The notes below the pieces were generated by a model that saw only the letters and a program-made list of their open reading frames with translations, was not told where the DNA came from and ran no database searches. 64,000 nt of DNA from Thalassotalea loyana (GTDB taxonomy: Bacteria > Pseudomonadota > Gammaproteobacteria > Enterobacterales > Alteromonadaceae): the NCBI RefSeq assembly GCF_030161435.1, contig NZ_BSSV01000006.1:186001-250000 (forward strand), written 5' to 3'. A program made the translations under genes and the position numbers. This document shows positions 57,188-64,000 of the stretch, piece by piece (the first letter of the stretch is position 1; each line of letters opens with the position of its first letter).

Positions 57188-58347
57188 AATAGTTCATCCT
57201 CATCAAAGCAATCATCAACAGCAACAGTTTCTTGGTGTTTATCAAGCGTTTTAATACTGTCAACGTTTTCCAACACTTTATCGAGCAGTTGAGACACTTC
57301 GATAAAGTTAATGTCGTCTTGGGAATGCTTTTTAAGCACATCATGGACTAAATTCGTTAAATATTGCTCTTGCTCTTCATTTAAATCGAGTACATGGAAA
57401 CTCAACCCAACATTTTGAACAATCTCATTCATAATATCTTGTTGATGATGTTTAGACACCTCTACCATTTTCTTTGTCGTCATCACAGCGGCCGATATTT
57501 GTGTTTGAACCTGCTCCAAAGAGTCTTTATATGCTAAAAAAGCAACACGTGCACCAATACACTCTATGAGTGAAGCTAGCGCATCAACATAGATATCAGT
57601 ATCAGGATCGTCTTCATGTAAATTAAGAATGAGCATAGAAACGAGGTGATGATTGAAAATAATTCTGCAACCAAATCGGAACAAGCGTGGCTTAGATTTT
57701 AAAATTTCAAGCACTTCTATTTCGACGGGAGAGCAAGAACCTTTCACCGAATGGAAATATTGCTCTTCCCCTTTTAATGGATAGAAGCCTAAGCAACCTT
57801 GAAGGCCTAGGCTGTCAAAGAAGTTAAAGACCTGATCTCGAATTTCTACCAGGCTATTACAGTGATTCAACTTCGATGTCAGCTGCATACAAGCACCATA
57901 CTTTGATGCTTGGGACATAGACACATTAATGACGTGATCTTTACTTTTTAACTGTTGCTCGAAAGAGGTTATTTGATTTTGATAATCAACAATTCTAACT
58001 AATTTACTGTTTAGCGCTTTAATTGAAATAGGTTTTGCAAGAAAATCGTCAGCACCACACTCTAAACCTTTCAATATGGCGTCTTCGTTTGCAAGTCCTG
58101 AGTAAAGAACAAATGAATTTGCAACTTCATTTTCAGCTTTTTTGTTTTTGATCCAATGAGAGCCTAATTCCTGCCCCACGTGTTCATCAACCAATGCGAT
58201 ATCAAATTTTTGGTCGCTGGCCAACAGCGCATCGACTTCTGAGAAGTCTGTAGCCCCACTAATTTCAAATTGATGTTCTAAGCCTTCTTTTAATACTGAA
58301 AGATATTCAATGTCGTCGTCAATAATTAATACATTAGGCTTGTTCAT
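57184..58347 (-). CDS. Response regulator with an uncharacterised C-terminal region
   Basis: A 387-residue protein. Residues 4-125 form a receiver with acidic pocket DDD at 10-12, phospho-acceptor D54 (LVDEH) and K105 (LAKPIS). A short coiled segment follows (about 125-145). The rest (about 150-300) looks GAF-like by pattern only, and the end is helical and acidic. No output domain such as DNA binding, GGDEF or EAL is recognised. It lies 24 bases after the diguanylate cyclase gene and overlaps the hybrid kinase gene by four bases. Confidence 0.8.
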   Translation of the reverse strand: MNKPNVLIIDDDIEYLSVLKEGLEHQFEISGATDFSEVDALLASDQKFDIALVDEHVGQELGSHWIKNKKAENEVANSFVLYSGLANEDAILKGLECGADDFLAKPISIKALNSKLVRIVDYQNQITSFEQQLKSKDHVINVSMSQASKYGACMQLTSKLNHCNSLVEIRDQVFNFFDSLGLQGCLGFYPLKGEEQYFHSVKGSCSPVEIEVLEILKSKPRLFRFGCRIIFNHHLVSMLILNLHEDDPDTDIYVDALASLIECIGARVAFLAYKDSLEQVQTQISAAVMTTKKMVEVSKHHQQDIMNEIVQNVGLSFHVLDLNEEQEQYLTNLVHDVLKKHSQDDINFIEVSQLLDKVLENVDSIKTLDKHQETVAVDDCFDEDELF

Positions 58348-58371
58348 ACATGTTCTTCCCTGTTTCTGTTA

Positions 58372-59322
58372 TTAGCTTATTTTTCTTACACTTTGCTCAT
58401 AGATACTCGCACCATTTCGACCATTTAACTTAGTTTGATAAAGCGCATTGTCGGCACATTTAATGAGCTCTTTGTATGAGGAAATATCTTGGCTAGTACA
58501 TGCGATACCGATACTGATAGTCACAACGCCAGCCGTCGGTGACTCAACATGCTCAATCATTCTTTCTTCCAACAATCTCGCAAGTTGTTTTGCTTTTATT
58601 TCTCCATGCTCTAAGTTGGTAAATGGCAACAAAATAGTAAATTCTTCGCCACCATATCGAGCAATACAGTCTGTTTCACGATTTATATTTTGCTTTAAAC
58701 ACAAGGCTACCTTTTTAAGGCAATTGTCTCCTTGGCCATGACCATAATGGTCGTTGTATGATTTGAAATGATCGATATCAATCATCAATACGGTTAGCGG
58801 CTGATTAATCCGTTGGCAGGTATACCAATCCTCTTTCAACTTTTTATCAAGCGCTCTGCGATTCATTACCTTGGTCAATGGATCTTGCAAGGTAAGCTTT
58901 TCCAATTTTTGATTGAGAAGGTTTAGCTCTTTTTGCATGGTCGCAATCCGCACCATTGCATTAATTTTTGCGTGTAAAATTTGTGGCTTAACTGGCTTAG
59001 TAAGATAGTCATCTCCGCCAGCTTCTATTCCTTGAGTCAAGAATTTATCGCGATCATTTGAACTTAAAAAAATGATGGGTATCCAGCGTTCAAAACGTGC
59101 CCTGATTTGCTTCGTTAACTCAATACCGTTGACTTGAGGCATTTCTATATCCATCAGGATTAACTGAACGGTATTTGATTCAAGTTGTTTAAATGCTTGC
59201 ACATGGCCTTCTGCTTCAAGCGCAATATGTCCTTCGGCCTCAACATAGCCACATATCACTTTACGCATACTTTCAGTGTCTTCTATCACAAGAACTGTAA
59301 TTTTCTCATTGTCTACTCCCAT
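58372..59322 (-). CDS. Response regulator diguanylate cyclase (receiver-GGDEF)
   Basis: A 316-residue protein that should make cyclic-di-GMP when phosphorylated. The receiver (8-125) has D58 as phospho-acceptor and KP at 109-110. A short coiled coil links it to the GGDEF domain, whose active-site motif GGEEF is at 224-228. An allosteric inhibitory site R215-x-x-D218 lies five residues before it, so product inhibition is expected. The start ATG overlaps the end of the PP2C switch gene by ten bases, indicating translational coupling. Confidence 0.94.
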   Translation of the reverse strand: MGVDNEKITVLVIEDTESMRKVICGYVEAEGHIALEAEGHVQAFKQLESNTVQLILMDIEMPQVNGIELTKQIRARFERWIPIIFLSSNDRDKFLTQGIEAGGDDYLTKPVKPQILHAKINAMVRIATMQKELNLLNQKLEKLTLQDPLTKVMNRRALDKKLKEDWYTCQRINQPLTVLMIDIDHFKSYNDHYGHGQGDNCLKKVALCLKQNINRETDCIARYGGEEFTILLPFTNLEHGEIKAKQLARLLEERMIEHVESPTAGVVTISIGIACTSQDISSYKELIKCADNALYQTKLNGRNGASIYEQSVRKIS

Positions 59323-61037
59323 AGATACGAGGCCTCCACTGAAGTACCAAATTCGTCATATGTTAGGGTTTCACACAACTTGCTTACTAAGTCGATACCA
59401 CGGCCTGACAAGGCGTTCAGGCCTAATTGTTCATTGTTTATCCTCTGCTTTAATACACTTTCAACATCAAAACCTTTTCCACTATCGCGCACTTTAATTA
59501 CCACCTTCCCACCGTTGGCCAAACTGTAAAGATCTATAGAAATAGAAATTGTCCCTGATATATCCTGATTTAATCTTTCCGAGCGTAATTTAAAGTACTC
59601 AGAAAAACCTTGTGCCGAGTTCTTCAAAGATGAGTCGAGTAACAACACACCATGATCAAGGGCATTGATATATAGCTCTGTTAAAATAGTATAGACGCTT
59701 TGCCAATGGTCGCCGTCTTCTTCTAGGTCTTTTAGTTGATTCATTGCCAGTGGCACGGGGTTCACATTTGCAAGTTTTTTATCATTTAATACAACACTCC
59801 ACGACCACGAAGGTTTTTCGTTAAATGTAGAAAGATTAATTGCAAGCGTTGAATCTTCTCGACTGCTACTCCAAACTTCTTTTGGTTTTGATGCCAAGCC
59901 ACAGGCAACATTTATAATTGAAATGTCATCAGCTTGTTCGACGTTCTCACCAAAACGATTTACTTGTTGTAACAAAAAGTCTGCAATACCTCCGGTTTGA
60001 TACCCTTTATTAACCGCTGTCAGTAACCGGTCTTCGCCAAATAAGTCATCATCTGCATTTCGAGCTTCTATCACACCGTCACTCAGAAGTAGAAGATGAT
60101 CAGTATCTTCAAAACTGTAGACTTCTAGTAACGTACTAGGCATTAAGCGCTCCATGATCCCCAAGGGTGGATGGGAAGAACATATTCTGTGTTTAACAAC
60201 GCCACCATCACCAATTTGTAAAATATCTGGGATACCAGCATTGATTGAATACAGCGAGCGTTCATCGCAAGACACAGTGACAAAGCCTGCAGCAAGAAAT
60301 AAGTCACTTGGCAATAGATCATAGAGTTGCTGATTGATTTGAGAAGCAATCTCAAGCAACGAAAATCCTTTTTTTGTCATCGATCGAAACGTTTCGGCAA
60401 CAGGTATTGCCCCAATAGAAGACCTAAGACCATGCCCTGTAAAGTCACCAAGTAATATATTGATGTCACCATTAGGACATAACTCGCTGAGTTGAATATC
60501 ACCGCTGAACAACGACGCCGCTTGCTTCACAATAGAAATGCAATCAGGTTTATGGTTTCGGCTATCAATCACACTTGCCATCAACTGTTCTGCAAGTTCT
60601 GCATCATGCTGTTGAGTTTCTTGCAAAACATTAAGTTGATGATACAAGTCACTGATACGTTGCAACGACATGATTTTGGCTTTAAATACCTCAGGTGAAA
60701 ACGGCATTATGAGTATGCCGTCACCACCCGCCTCAGCACTCGCCAACATGGTTTTCTCTGAGCTCAGCGTTGTAACAAAAATTAAAGGGCAAAATCCGTT
60801 CTTACTTGCGTCTTTAATTATCTTTGCCGCTTGAAAGCCATCCATAATCGGCATATTGATATCCATTAACACAATATCAGGCTGATACTTCAAAAACATT
60901 TCAACGCCATGTTCGCCATGTTCTGCTGTGTAAACTCGGTAATCCTGTTCAAGTAAAAGTTCTTTAAGATAGTTTCTCTGAGTTCGAGAGTCATCTACGA
61001 CAAGTGCAGACTTTTTCTCTTTTGTTTCAACCATCAC
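59313..61037 (-). CDS. Receiver-PP2C phosphatase-HATPase switch protein (CrsR/HsbR-like)
   Basis: A 574-residue three-domain protein. The receiver (1-130) has D59 as phospho-acceptor. A SpoIIE/RsbU-type PP2C phosphatase (about 165-380) keeps its metal aspartates D180, D198 (GDFTGHG), D320 (LSDG) and D370/D371. A C-terminal anti-sigma-like HATPase (about 440-570) has N458 in TELYINALDHG, D518 in DSGKGF and SGRGIDLV. The same architecture is known for CrsR of Shewanella and HsbR of Pseudomonas, which switch a STAS partner on and off to free a sigma or anti-sigma factor. The adjacent STAS gene fits this role. Confidence 0.9.
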   Translation of the reverse strand: MMVETKEKKSALVVDDSRTQRNYLKELLLEQDYRVYTAEHGEHGVEMFLKYQPDIVLMDINMPIMDGFQAAKIIKDASKNGFCPLIFVTTLSSEKTMLASAEAGGDGILIMPFSPEVFKAKIMSLQRISDLYHQLNVLQETQQHDAELAEQLMASVIDSRNHKPDCISIVKQAASLFSGDIQLSELCPNGDINILLGDFTGHGLRSSIGAIPVAETFRSMTKKGFSLLEIASQINQQLYDLLPSDLFLAAGFVTVSCDERSLYSINAGIPDILQIGDGGVVKHRICSSHPPLGIMERLMPSTLLEVYSFEDTDHLLLLSDGVIEARNADDDLFGEDRLLTAVNKGYQTGGIADFLLQQVNRFGENVEQADDISIINVACGLASKPKEVWSSSREDSTLAINLSTFNEKPSWSWSVVLNDKKLANVNPVPLAMNQLKDLEEDGDHWQSVYTILTELYINALDHGVLLLDSSLKNSAQGFSEYFKLRSERLNQDISGTISISIDLYSLANGGKVVIKVRDSGKGFDVESVLKQRINNEQLGLNALSGRGIDLVSKLCETLTYDEFGTSVEASYLWE

Positions 61038-61040
61038 GGA

Positions 61041-61349
61041 CTACCGCTGAATATCAATAAGCTTTTGAAATTGCGCTATTTCAAGTACTTTATATACACT
61101 GTCAGTTGGCTGGGTAATCACAACACTGCCTTCATGTGTATTTGCATGCTCTCTTAGTAGCAAAATCATGCCAAGTGCTGAGCTATCCATGTAACTTGTT
61201 TTAGACAGATCTATAACAAAATTTGTCCCTTTATCACTCAGCGCACTATAGGAATCCTTAAAGTCCTGATGTTTTGAAAAATCAAACTGGTCTTCTATTG
61301 AAATACGCAGCGTGTTTTGGCTTTCATCAAAATTACTAGTAATAGGCAT
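61041..61349 (-). CDS. STAS-domain anti-sigma-factor antagonist (CrsA/HsbA-like)
   Basis: A 102-residue single-domain STAS protein of the SpoIIAA/RsbV type. The phosphorylatable serine is S57 in MDSSALG, equivalent to S58 of SpoIIAA. The start is MPITSNFDE because AAGGAG lies seven bases upstream; the frame is open 21 bases further without a signal. It sits between cheB and the PP2C switch protein, its likely kinase and phosphatase. Whether the final target is RpoS, FlgM or another regulator is not visible here. Confidence 0.92.
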   Translation of the reverse strand: MPITSNFDESQNTLRISIEDQFDFSKHQDFKDSYSALSDKGTNFVIDLSKTSYMDSSALGMILLLREHANTHEGSVVITQPTDSVYKVLEIAQFQKLIDIQR

Positions 61350-61371
61350 CGAAAATCTCCTTTTTAACAAA

Positions 61372-62433
61372 TCATATAGACGTCATTTGAGCATTTGATA
61401 ACACTAGCGAGGGAATATCAGCTAAATGACATTCATGTTGGTGGGCATCTAGTCGAAACGCGGAGCCAGGCATCCCCCAAATTAAACTTGAACTCTTAGA
61501 TTGAATAATTGTAGTTGAGCCAGCCTCCTTTAGTAATTTCATCCCTTCAGCGCCATCAGAACCCATTCCTGTCAGTAATACCGCTTGAATTTTACTTGCA
61601 ATTGGTAACAATGAATTAAACATGACATCTACAGATGGTTTATGTCTATTTACTTTGGCTGAATCCTCTAACACACATGTATATTTGTGATGAGTTAAAT
61701 CGAACGTTAAGTGCTGTCCGCCAGGGGCAATATACGCTACACCTGGCACTAACAATGCACCATCTTGTGCTTGTTTCACTTTTATTTTGCAAAGCTTATT
61801 CAACCTTGTGGCAAAACGTTGGCTAAAGTGGACCGGGATATGCTGTGTAATAACAATTGGAGGGCAATTTTCAGGCATCGTCATCAAGAACTTGCCAATC
61901 GCTTCAGTACCTCCAGTTGATGCACCAATTGCAATGATATGATTTGACATATAGCGTATGGGCTTTAAGGATGATTGTTCAGGTGTTAATGCTTGATTAA
62001 CCAGGGGTTGGTCTAAGTGTTTTCGAACATTTGCACTTGATGCTTGTATAATTTTATCTTCAAGCATTGCTTTAAATTCATCAGCACCCTTGACGATATC
62101 TGTTGGTTTTGGCTTTTCAATGTAATCAATGGCCCCTATTTCAAGCGCCTCTAATGTAATATCAGCCCCCTTTTGAGTTAACGTTGACAGCATAACCACT
62201 GGCATTGGTCTTAAACGCATAAGGTTCTTCAAAAAGGTAATGCCATCCATTTTTGGCATCTCAATATCTAACGTCAGCACGTCTGGGTTTAGTTGTTTAA
62301 TTTTTTCTCTTGCATCATAGGGGTTCTCAGCAACGCCAACCACTTCAATTCTTTCACTCTCTTCAAGCAAGCTACTCAAAATATCGCGAATGACTCGTGA
62401 ATCATCGACTATTAATACCGTTATTTTTTCCAT
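61372..62433 (-). CDS. cheB: Chemotaxis response regulator protein-glutamate methylesterase CheB
   Basis: A 353-residue protein with an N-terminal receiver (D10/D11 pocket, phospho-acceptor D56 in LTLDIEMP) and a C-terminal methylesterase with catalytic triad S172 (GASTGG), H198 (TQHIP) and D293 (GSDGAEG). It demethylates receptor glutamates and is activated by CheA. It overlaps cheD by one base. The linker (about 128-160) is hydrophilic. Confidence 0.96.
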   Translation of the reverse strand: MEKITVLIVDDSRVIRDILSSLLEESERIEVVGVAENPYDAREKIKQLNPDVLTLDIEMPKMDGITFLKNLMRLRPMPVVMLSTLTQKGADITLEALEIGAIDYIEKPKPTDIVKGADEFKAMLEDKIIQASSANVRKHLDQPLVNQALTPEQSSLKPIRYMSNHIIAIGASTGGTEAIGKFLMTMPENCPPIVITQHIPVHFSQRFATRLNKLCKIKVKQAQDGALLVPGVAYIAPGGQHLTFDLTHHKYTCVLEDSAKVNRHKPSVDVMFNSLLPIASKIQAVLLTGMGSDGAEGMKLLKEAGSTTIIQSKSSSLIWGMPGSAFRLDAHQHECHLADIPSLVLSNAQMTSI

Positions 62434-63074
62434 TAAAATAACTCCACATCGCCATCTATATTGGATGCTTGAATCGTGTGCTGATATGATTTCTCCCGTT
62501 CAAGAATCGTATTGTTATGAAGCTGTCTTAGTTTCTTCATCAACACCTTTCCAGATGTCGGATCAAAAAGTAATTTGCGTGGGTAATGTTCCCCCAGATC
62601 TTCACTAACAACTTGTAATTGTTCGTCTTTTAAATATTGTCGTACAAAAGCTATATTTCTTTCCCCAACATCTGTCATATAGCCAATCACTTTTGCACCA
62701 CCGAATATTTTTACTTTGAGATTCTCCTTGTTTGCCCCGTACTTAAGCAAACCGTTAATTAAATGTTCCATGGCAAAATTCCCGTATCGAGTCGCTGTCG
62801 ATATTTTTTGCTCGTTTCCCCACGAAACATTCGTCGCGTCTTTATCGGTGATCGGTAACATAAAATGGTTCATTCCCCCAATTCCTTTTTGTTCATCCCA
62901 GATGCATGCTGAAACACAACTTCCTAGTGTTGTCGCTATCAAAAGATCAGCACTGCTCAAATAGAATTCGCCCGGTAAAATCTTCGCAATATGCCTATTT
63001 TTGTGTTTATCCCAATAGTGATTTACATGATTGAACTCACCAAAACACTTAGGTGGCTTAACTAGTTCAGCCAT
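62433..63074 (-). CDS. cheD: Chemoreceptor glutamine deamidase CheD
   Basis: A 213-residue enzyme that deamidates receptor glutamines. The catalytic cysteine C53 (LGSCVSACIWD) and histidine H70 (GGMNHFMLP) are present, as is the KIFGGAKVIGYM stretch near 122-133. It is directly adjacent to cheR (no gap) and overlaps cheB by one base. The tail of about 25 residues after the domain is unassigned. Confidence 0.95.
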   Translation of the reverse strand: MAELVKPPKCFGEFNHVNHYWDKHKNRHIAKILPGEFYLSSADLLIATTLGSCVSACIWDEQKGIGGMNHFMLPITDKDATNVSWGNEQKISTATRYGNFAMEHLINGLLKYGANKENLKVKIFGGAKVIGYMTDVGERNIAFVRQYLKDEQLQVVSEDLGEHYPRKLLFDPTSGKVLMKKLRQLHNNTILEREKSYQHTIQASNIDGDVELF

Positions 63075-63917
63075 CTAGTCCGCCTTGGACTTTGAGAATA
63101 TCGTTTTACCCTGGTTTTTATATAAGCCAGCGGATTTCCCTAAGCTTTCACTATGTCCTAGCACTAAAATGCTGCCATCGCTCAGGTAATTATGAAAACG
63201 ATGGAACAATGCTTGTTGGGTCGCTTTATCAAAATAGATAATGACGTTACGACAAAAAATCACATCAAACGGACCTTTCATTGGCCACTCATGTAGTAAG
63301 TTTAAATTTTTAAAGGTAATCAAATCTCGAACATTGGGCTTGATCTCGATTTGACTCGCACCGCACAGATTGACACTTTTACTTCGCATCTCAAGTGGAA
63401 TATCGTCCATGGCTAACTTGCTATAAATGCCTTCTTTAGCAGTATTTAGCACCTCGGTATCGATATCTGTCGCTAAAATTTTTACATCCCAACTATCAAT
63501 ATAGGTTCGAAAATGTTGAACCAATAGCATGGCTAAGCTGTACGGCTCCTCACCAGTAGAGCAGGCACTAGACCATATTCTTATGCGCTTGGTATCACTA
63601 TTTCGCTCAAACAGGTAAGGCAAAAAGTGATCTTTCAGATAATCAAAGTGATGGTTTTCTCTGAAAAAGCGCGTTAAGTTCGTTGTTAGTGCATTAACTA
63701 AATCTTTCTTTTCTTCTTCTTGATGGGTAACAAAGTGCTGATAGTAATCTTCTAAACTAGAAAAGTTTTTCGCCTTAGTCAGCTTAGATAAGCGTCTGTG
63801 AACCATCTCCACTTTGGTTGGTGTAAGAACAATTCCTGTTTCGTCATAAATAAATTGACATAAAAACTCGAATTGTTTGTTGTTCAATCGCTCGACAGTC
63901 ACTTGATTCGACATCAT
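63075..63917 (-). CDS. cheR: Chemotaxis protein methyltransferase CheR
   Basis: A 280-residue SAM-dependent methyltransferase. It has the N-terminal all-helical CheR domain (about 10-80), then RIRIWSSACSTGEEPYSLAM near 112-131 (SAM-binding motif), DVIFCRNVIIYFD near 219-231 and GHSESLG near 253-259. The beta-subdomain that binds receptor C-terminal pentapeptides should lie within the latter half. GGAG-type signal lies seven bases before the ATG. The upstream receptor indeed ends in such a pentapeptide. Confidence 0.96.
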   Translation of the reverse strand: MMSNQVTVERLNNKQFEFLCQFIYDETGIVLTPTKVEMVHRRLSKLTKAKNFSSLEDYYQHFVTHQEEEKKDLVNALTTNLTRFFRENHHFDYLKDHFLPYLFERNSDTKRIRIWSSACSTGEEPYSLAMLLVQHFRTYIDSWDVKILATDIDTEVLNTAKEGIYSKLAMDDIPLEMRSKSVNLCGASQIEIKPNVRDLITFKNLNLLHEWPMKGPFDVIFCRNVIIYFDKATQQALFHRFHNYLSDGSILVLGHSESLGKSAGLYKNQGKTIFSKSKAD

Positions 63918-63929
63918 TGTCTAACTCCA

Positions 63930-64000
63930 CTAAAACTCTTCCCATTCATCATCAAGGTTAGCCACTTTCGCTAGTGGCTTTCTCATCGGCGAATTTACGG
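63930..64000 (-). CDS. C-terminal tail of a methyl-accepting chemotaxis protein (truncated by window edge)
   Basis: The minus-strand frame ending in TAG at 63930-63932 reads KPLAKVANLDDEWEEF at its end. The final EWEEF follows the x-W-x-x-F pattern of the CheR/CheB docking pentapeptide at the end of receptors (NWETF in E. coli Tar and Tsr). The flexible charged linker before it fits as well. Only about 22 residues are visible, so the receptor identity rests on this tail and on cheR being next. Confidence 0.75.
   Translation of the reverse strand, partial: VNSPMRKPLAKVANLDDEWEEF

Overview
The window is ordinary chromosomal DNA from a low-GC marine gammaproteobacterium of the order Alteromonadales, most likely family Colwelliaceae (Thalassotalea/Colwellia-like). 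This rests on protein style and gene order: plsX-fabHDG-acpP-fabF-pabC-mltG-tmk-holB-pilZ-tatD, gyrA-serC-aroA-cmk-rpsA-ihfB-lapAB-pyrF, nrdAB with a YfaE-type ferredoxin, and a GntR-controlled prpB-prpC-acnD-prpF operon. No insertion sequence, prophage or CRISPR array was seen. The genus is inference; no database was searched.

Layout. 1-7.4 kb: end of a TonB-dependent receptor, an M14 carboxypeptidase-like protein, a 57-residue unknown gene, gamma-glutamyltransferase, a DMT exporter, an Ada-type alkylation repair protein and a decayed gene fragment. 7.4-10.3 kb: tRNA-Ser(UGA) with a degenerate copy of its 3' end, an aldose epimerase and a sodium:alanine/glycine symporter. 10.4-17.4 kb: the methylcitrate operon for propionyl-CoA breakdown with its GntR regulator, a promoter and two palindromic operators. 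17.4-31.6 kb: a transporter-like Gate-domain protein, then a long minus-strand run for DNA replication (holB, tmk), peptidoglycan processing (mltG), folate (pabC), fatty-acid synthesis (fab genes, acpP, plsX), ribosomal protein L32 and YceD; then maf and rluC.

32.1-46.6 kb: RNase E behind a long structured leader, ComEA, PyrF, LapB/LapA, IHF-beta, S1, Cmk, AroA, SerC and GyrA. 47-55 kb: a small unknown protein, an Mpo1-like membrane protein, an amino-acid permease, ubiG-gph, and the nrdA-nrdB-ferredoxin operon preceded by three NrdR-like boxes at exact 31-bp spacing.

55-64 kb is the most interesting part: one tightly packed minus-strand operon running from the tail of a methyl-accepting chemotaxis protein through cheR, cheD and cheB to a STAS anti-sigma-factor antagonist, a receiver-PP2C-HATPase switch protein, a receiver-GGDEF diguanylate cyclase, an orphan receiver protein and a hybrid histidine kinase. 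It looks like a chemosensory pathway whose output is a partner switch plus cyclic-di-GMP, rather than only flagellar steering. CheA, CheW and CheY are not in the window and would lie beyond its right edge.

Non-coding observations include a two-copy intercistronic hairpin repeat with compensatory base changes, a 16-bp perfect inverted repeat inside the ferredoxin gene, a possible small RNA near 18.9 kb, and a terminator that abuts the pabC start codon.
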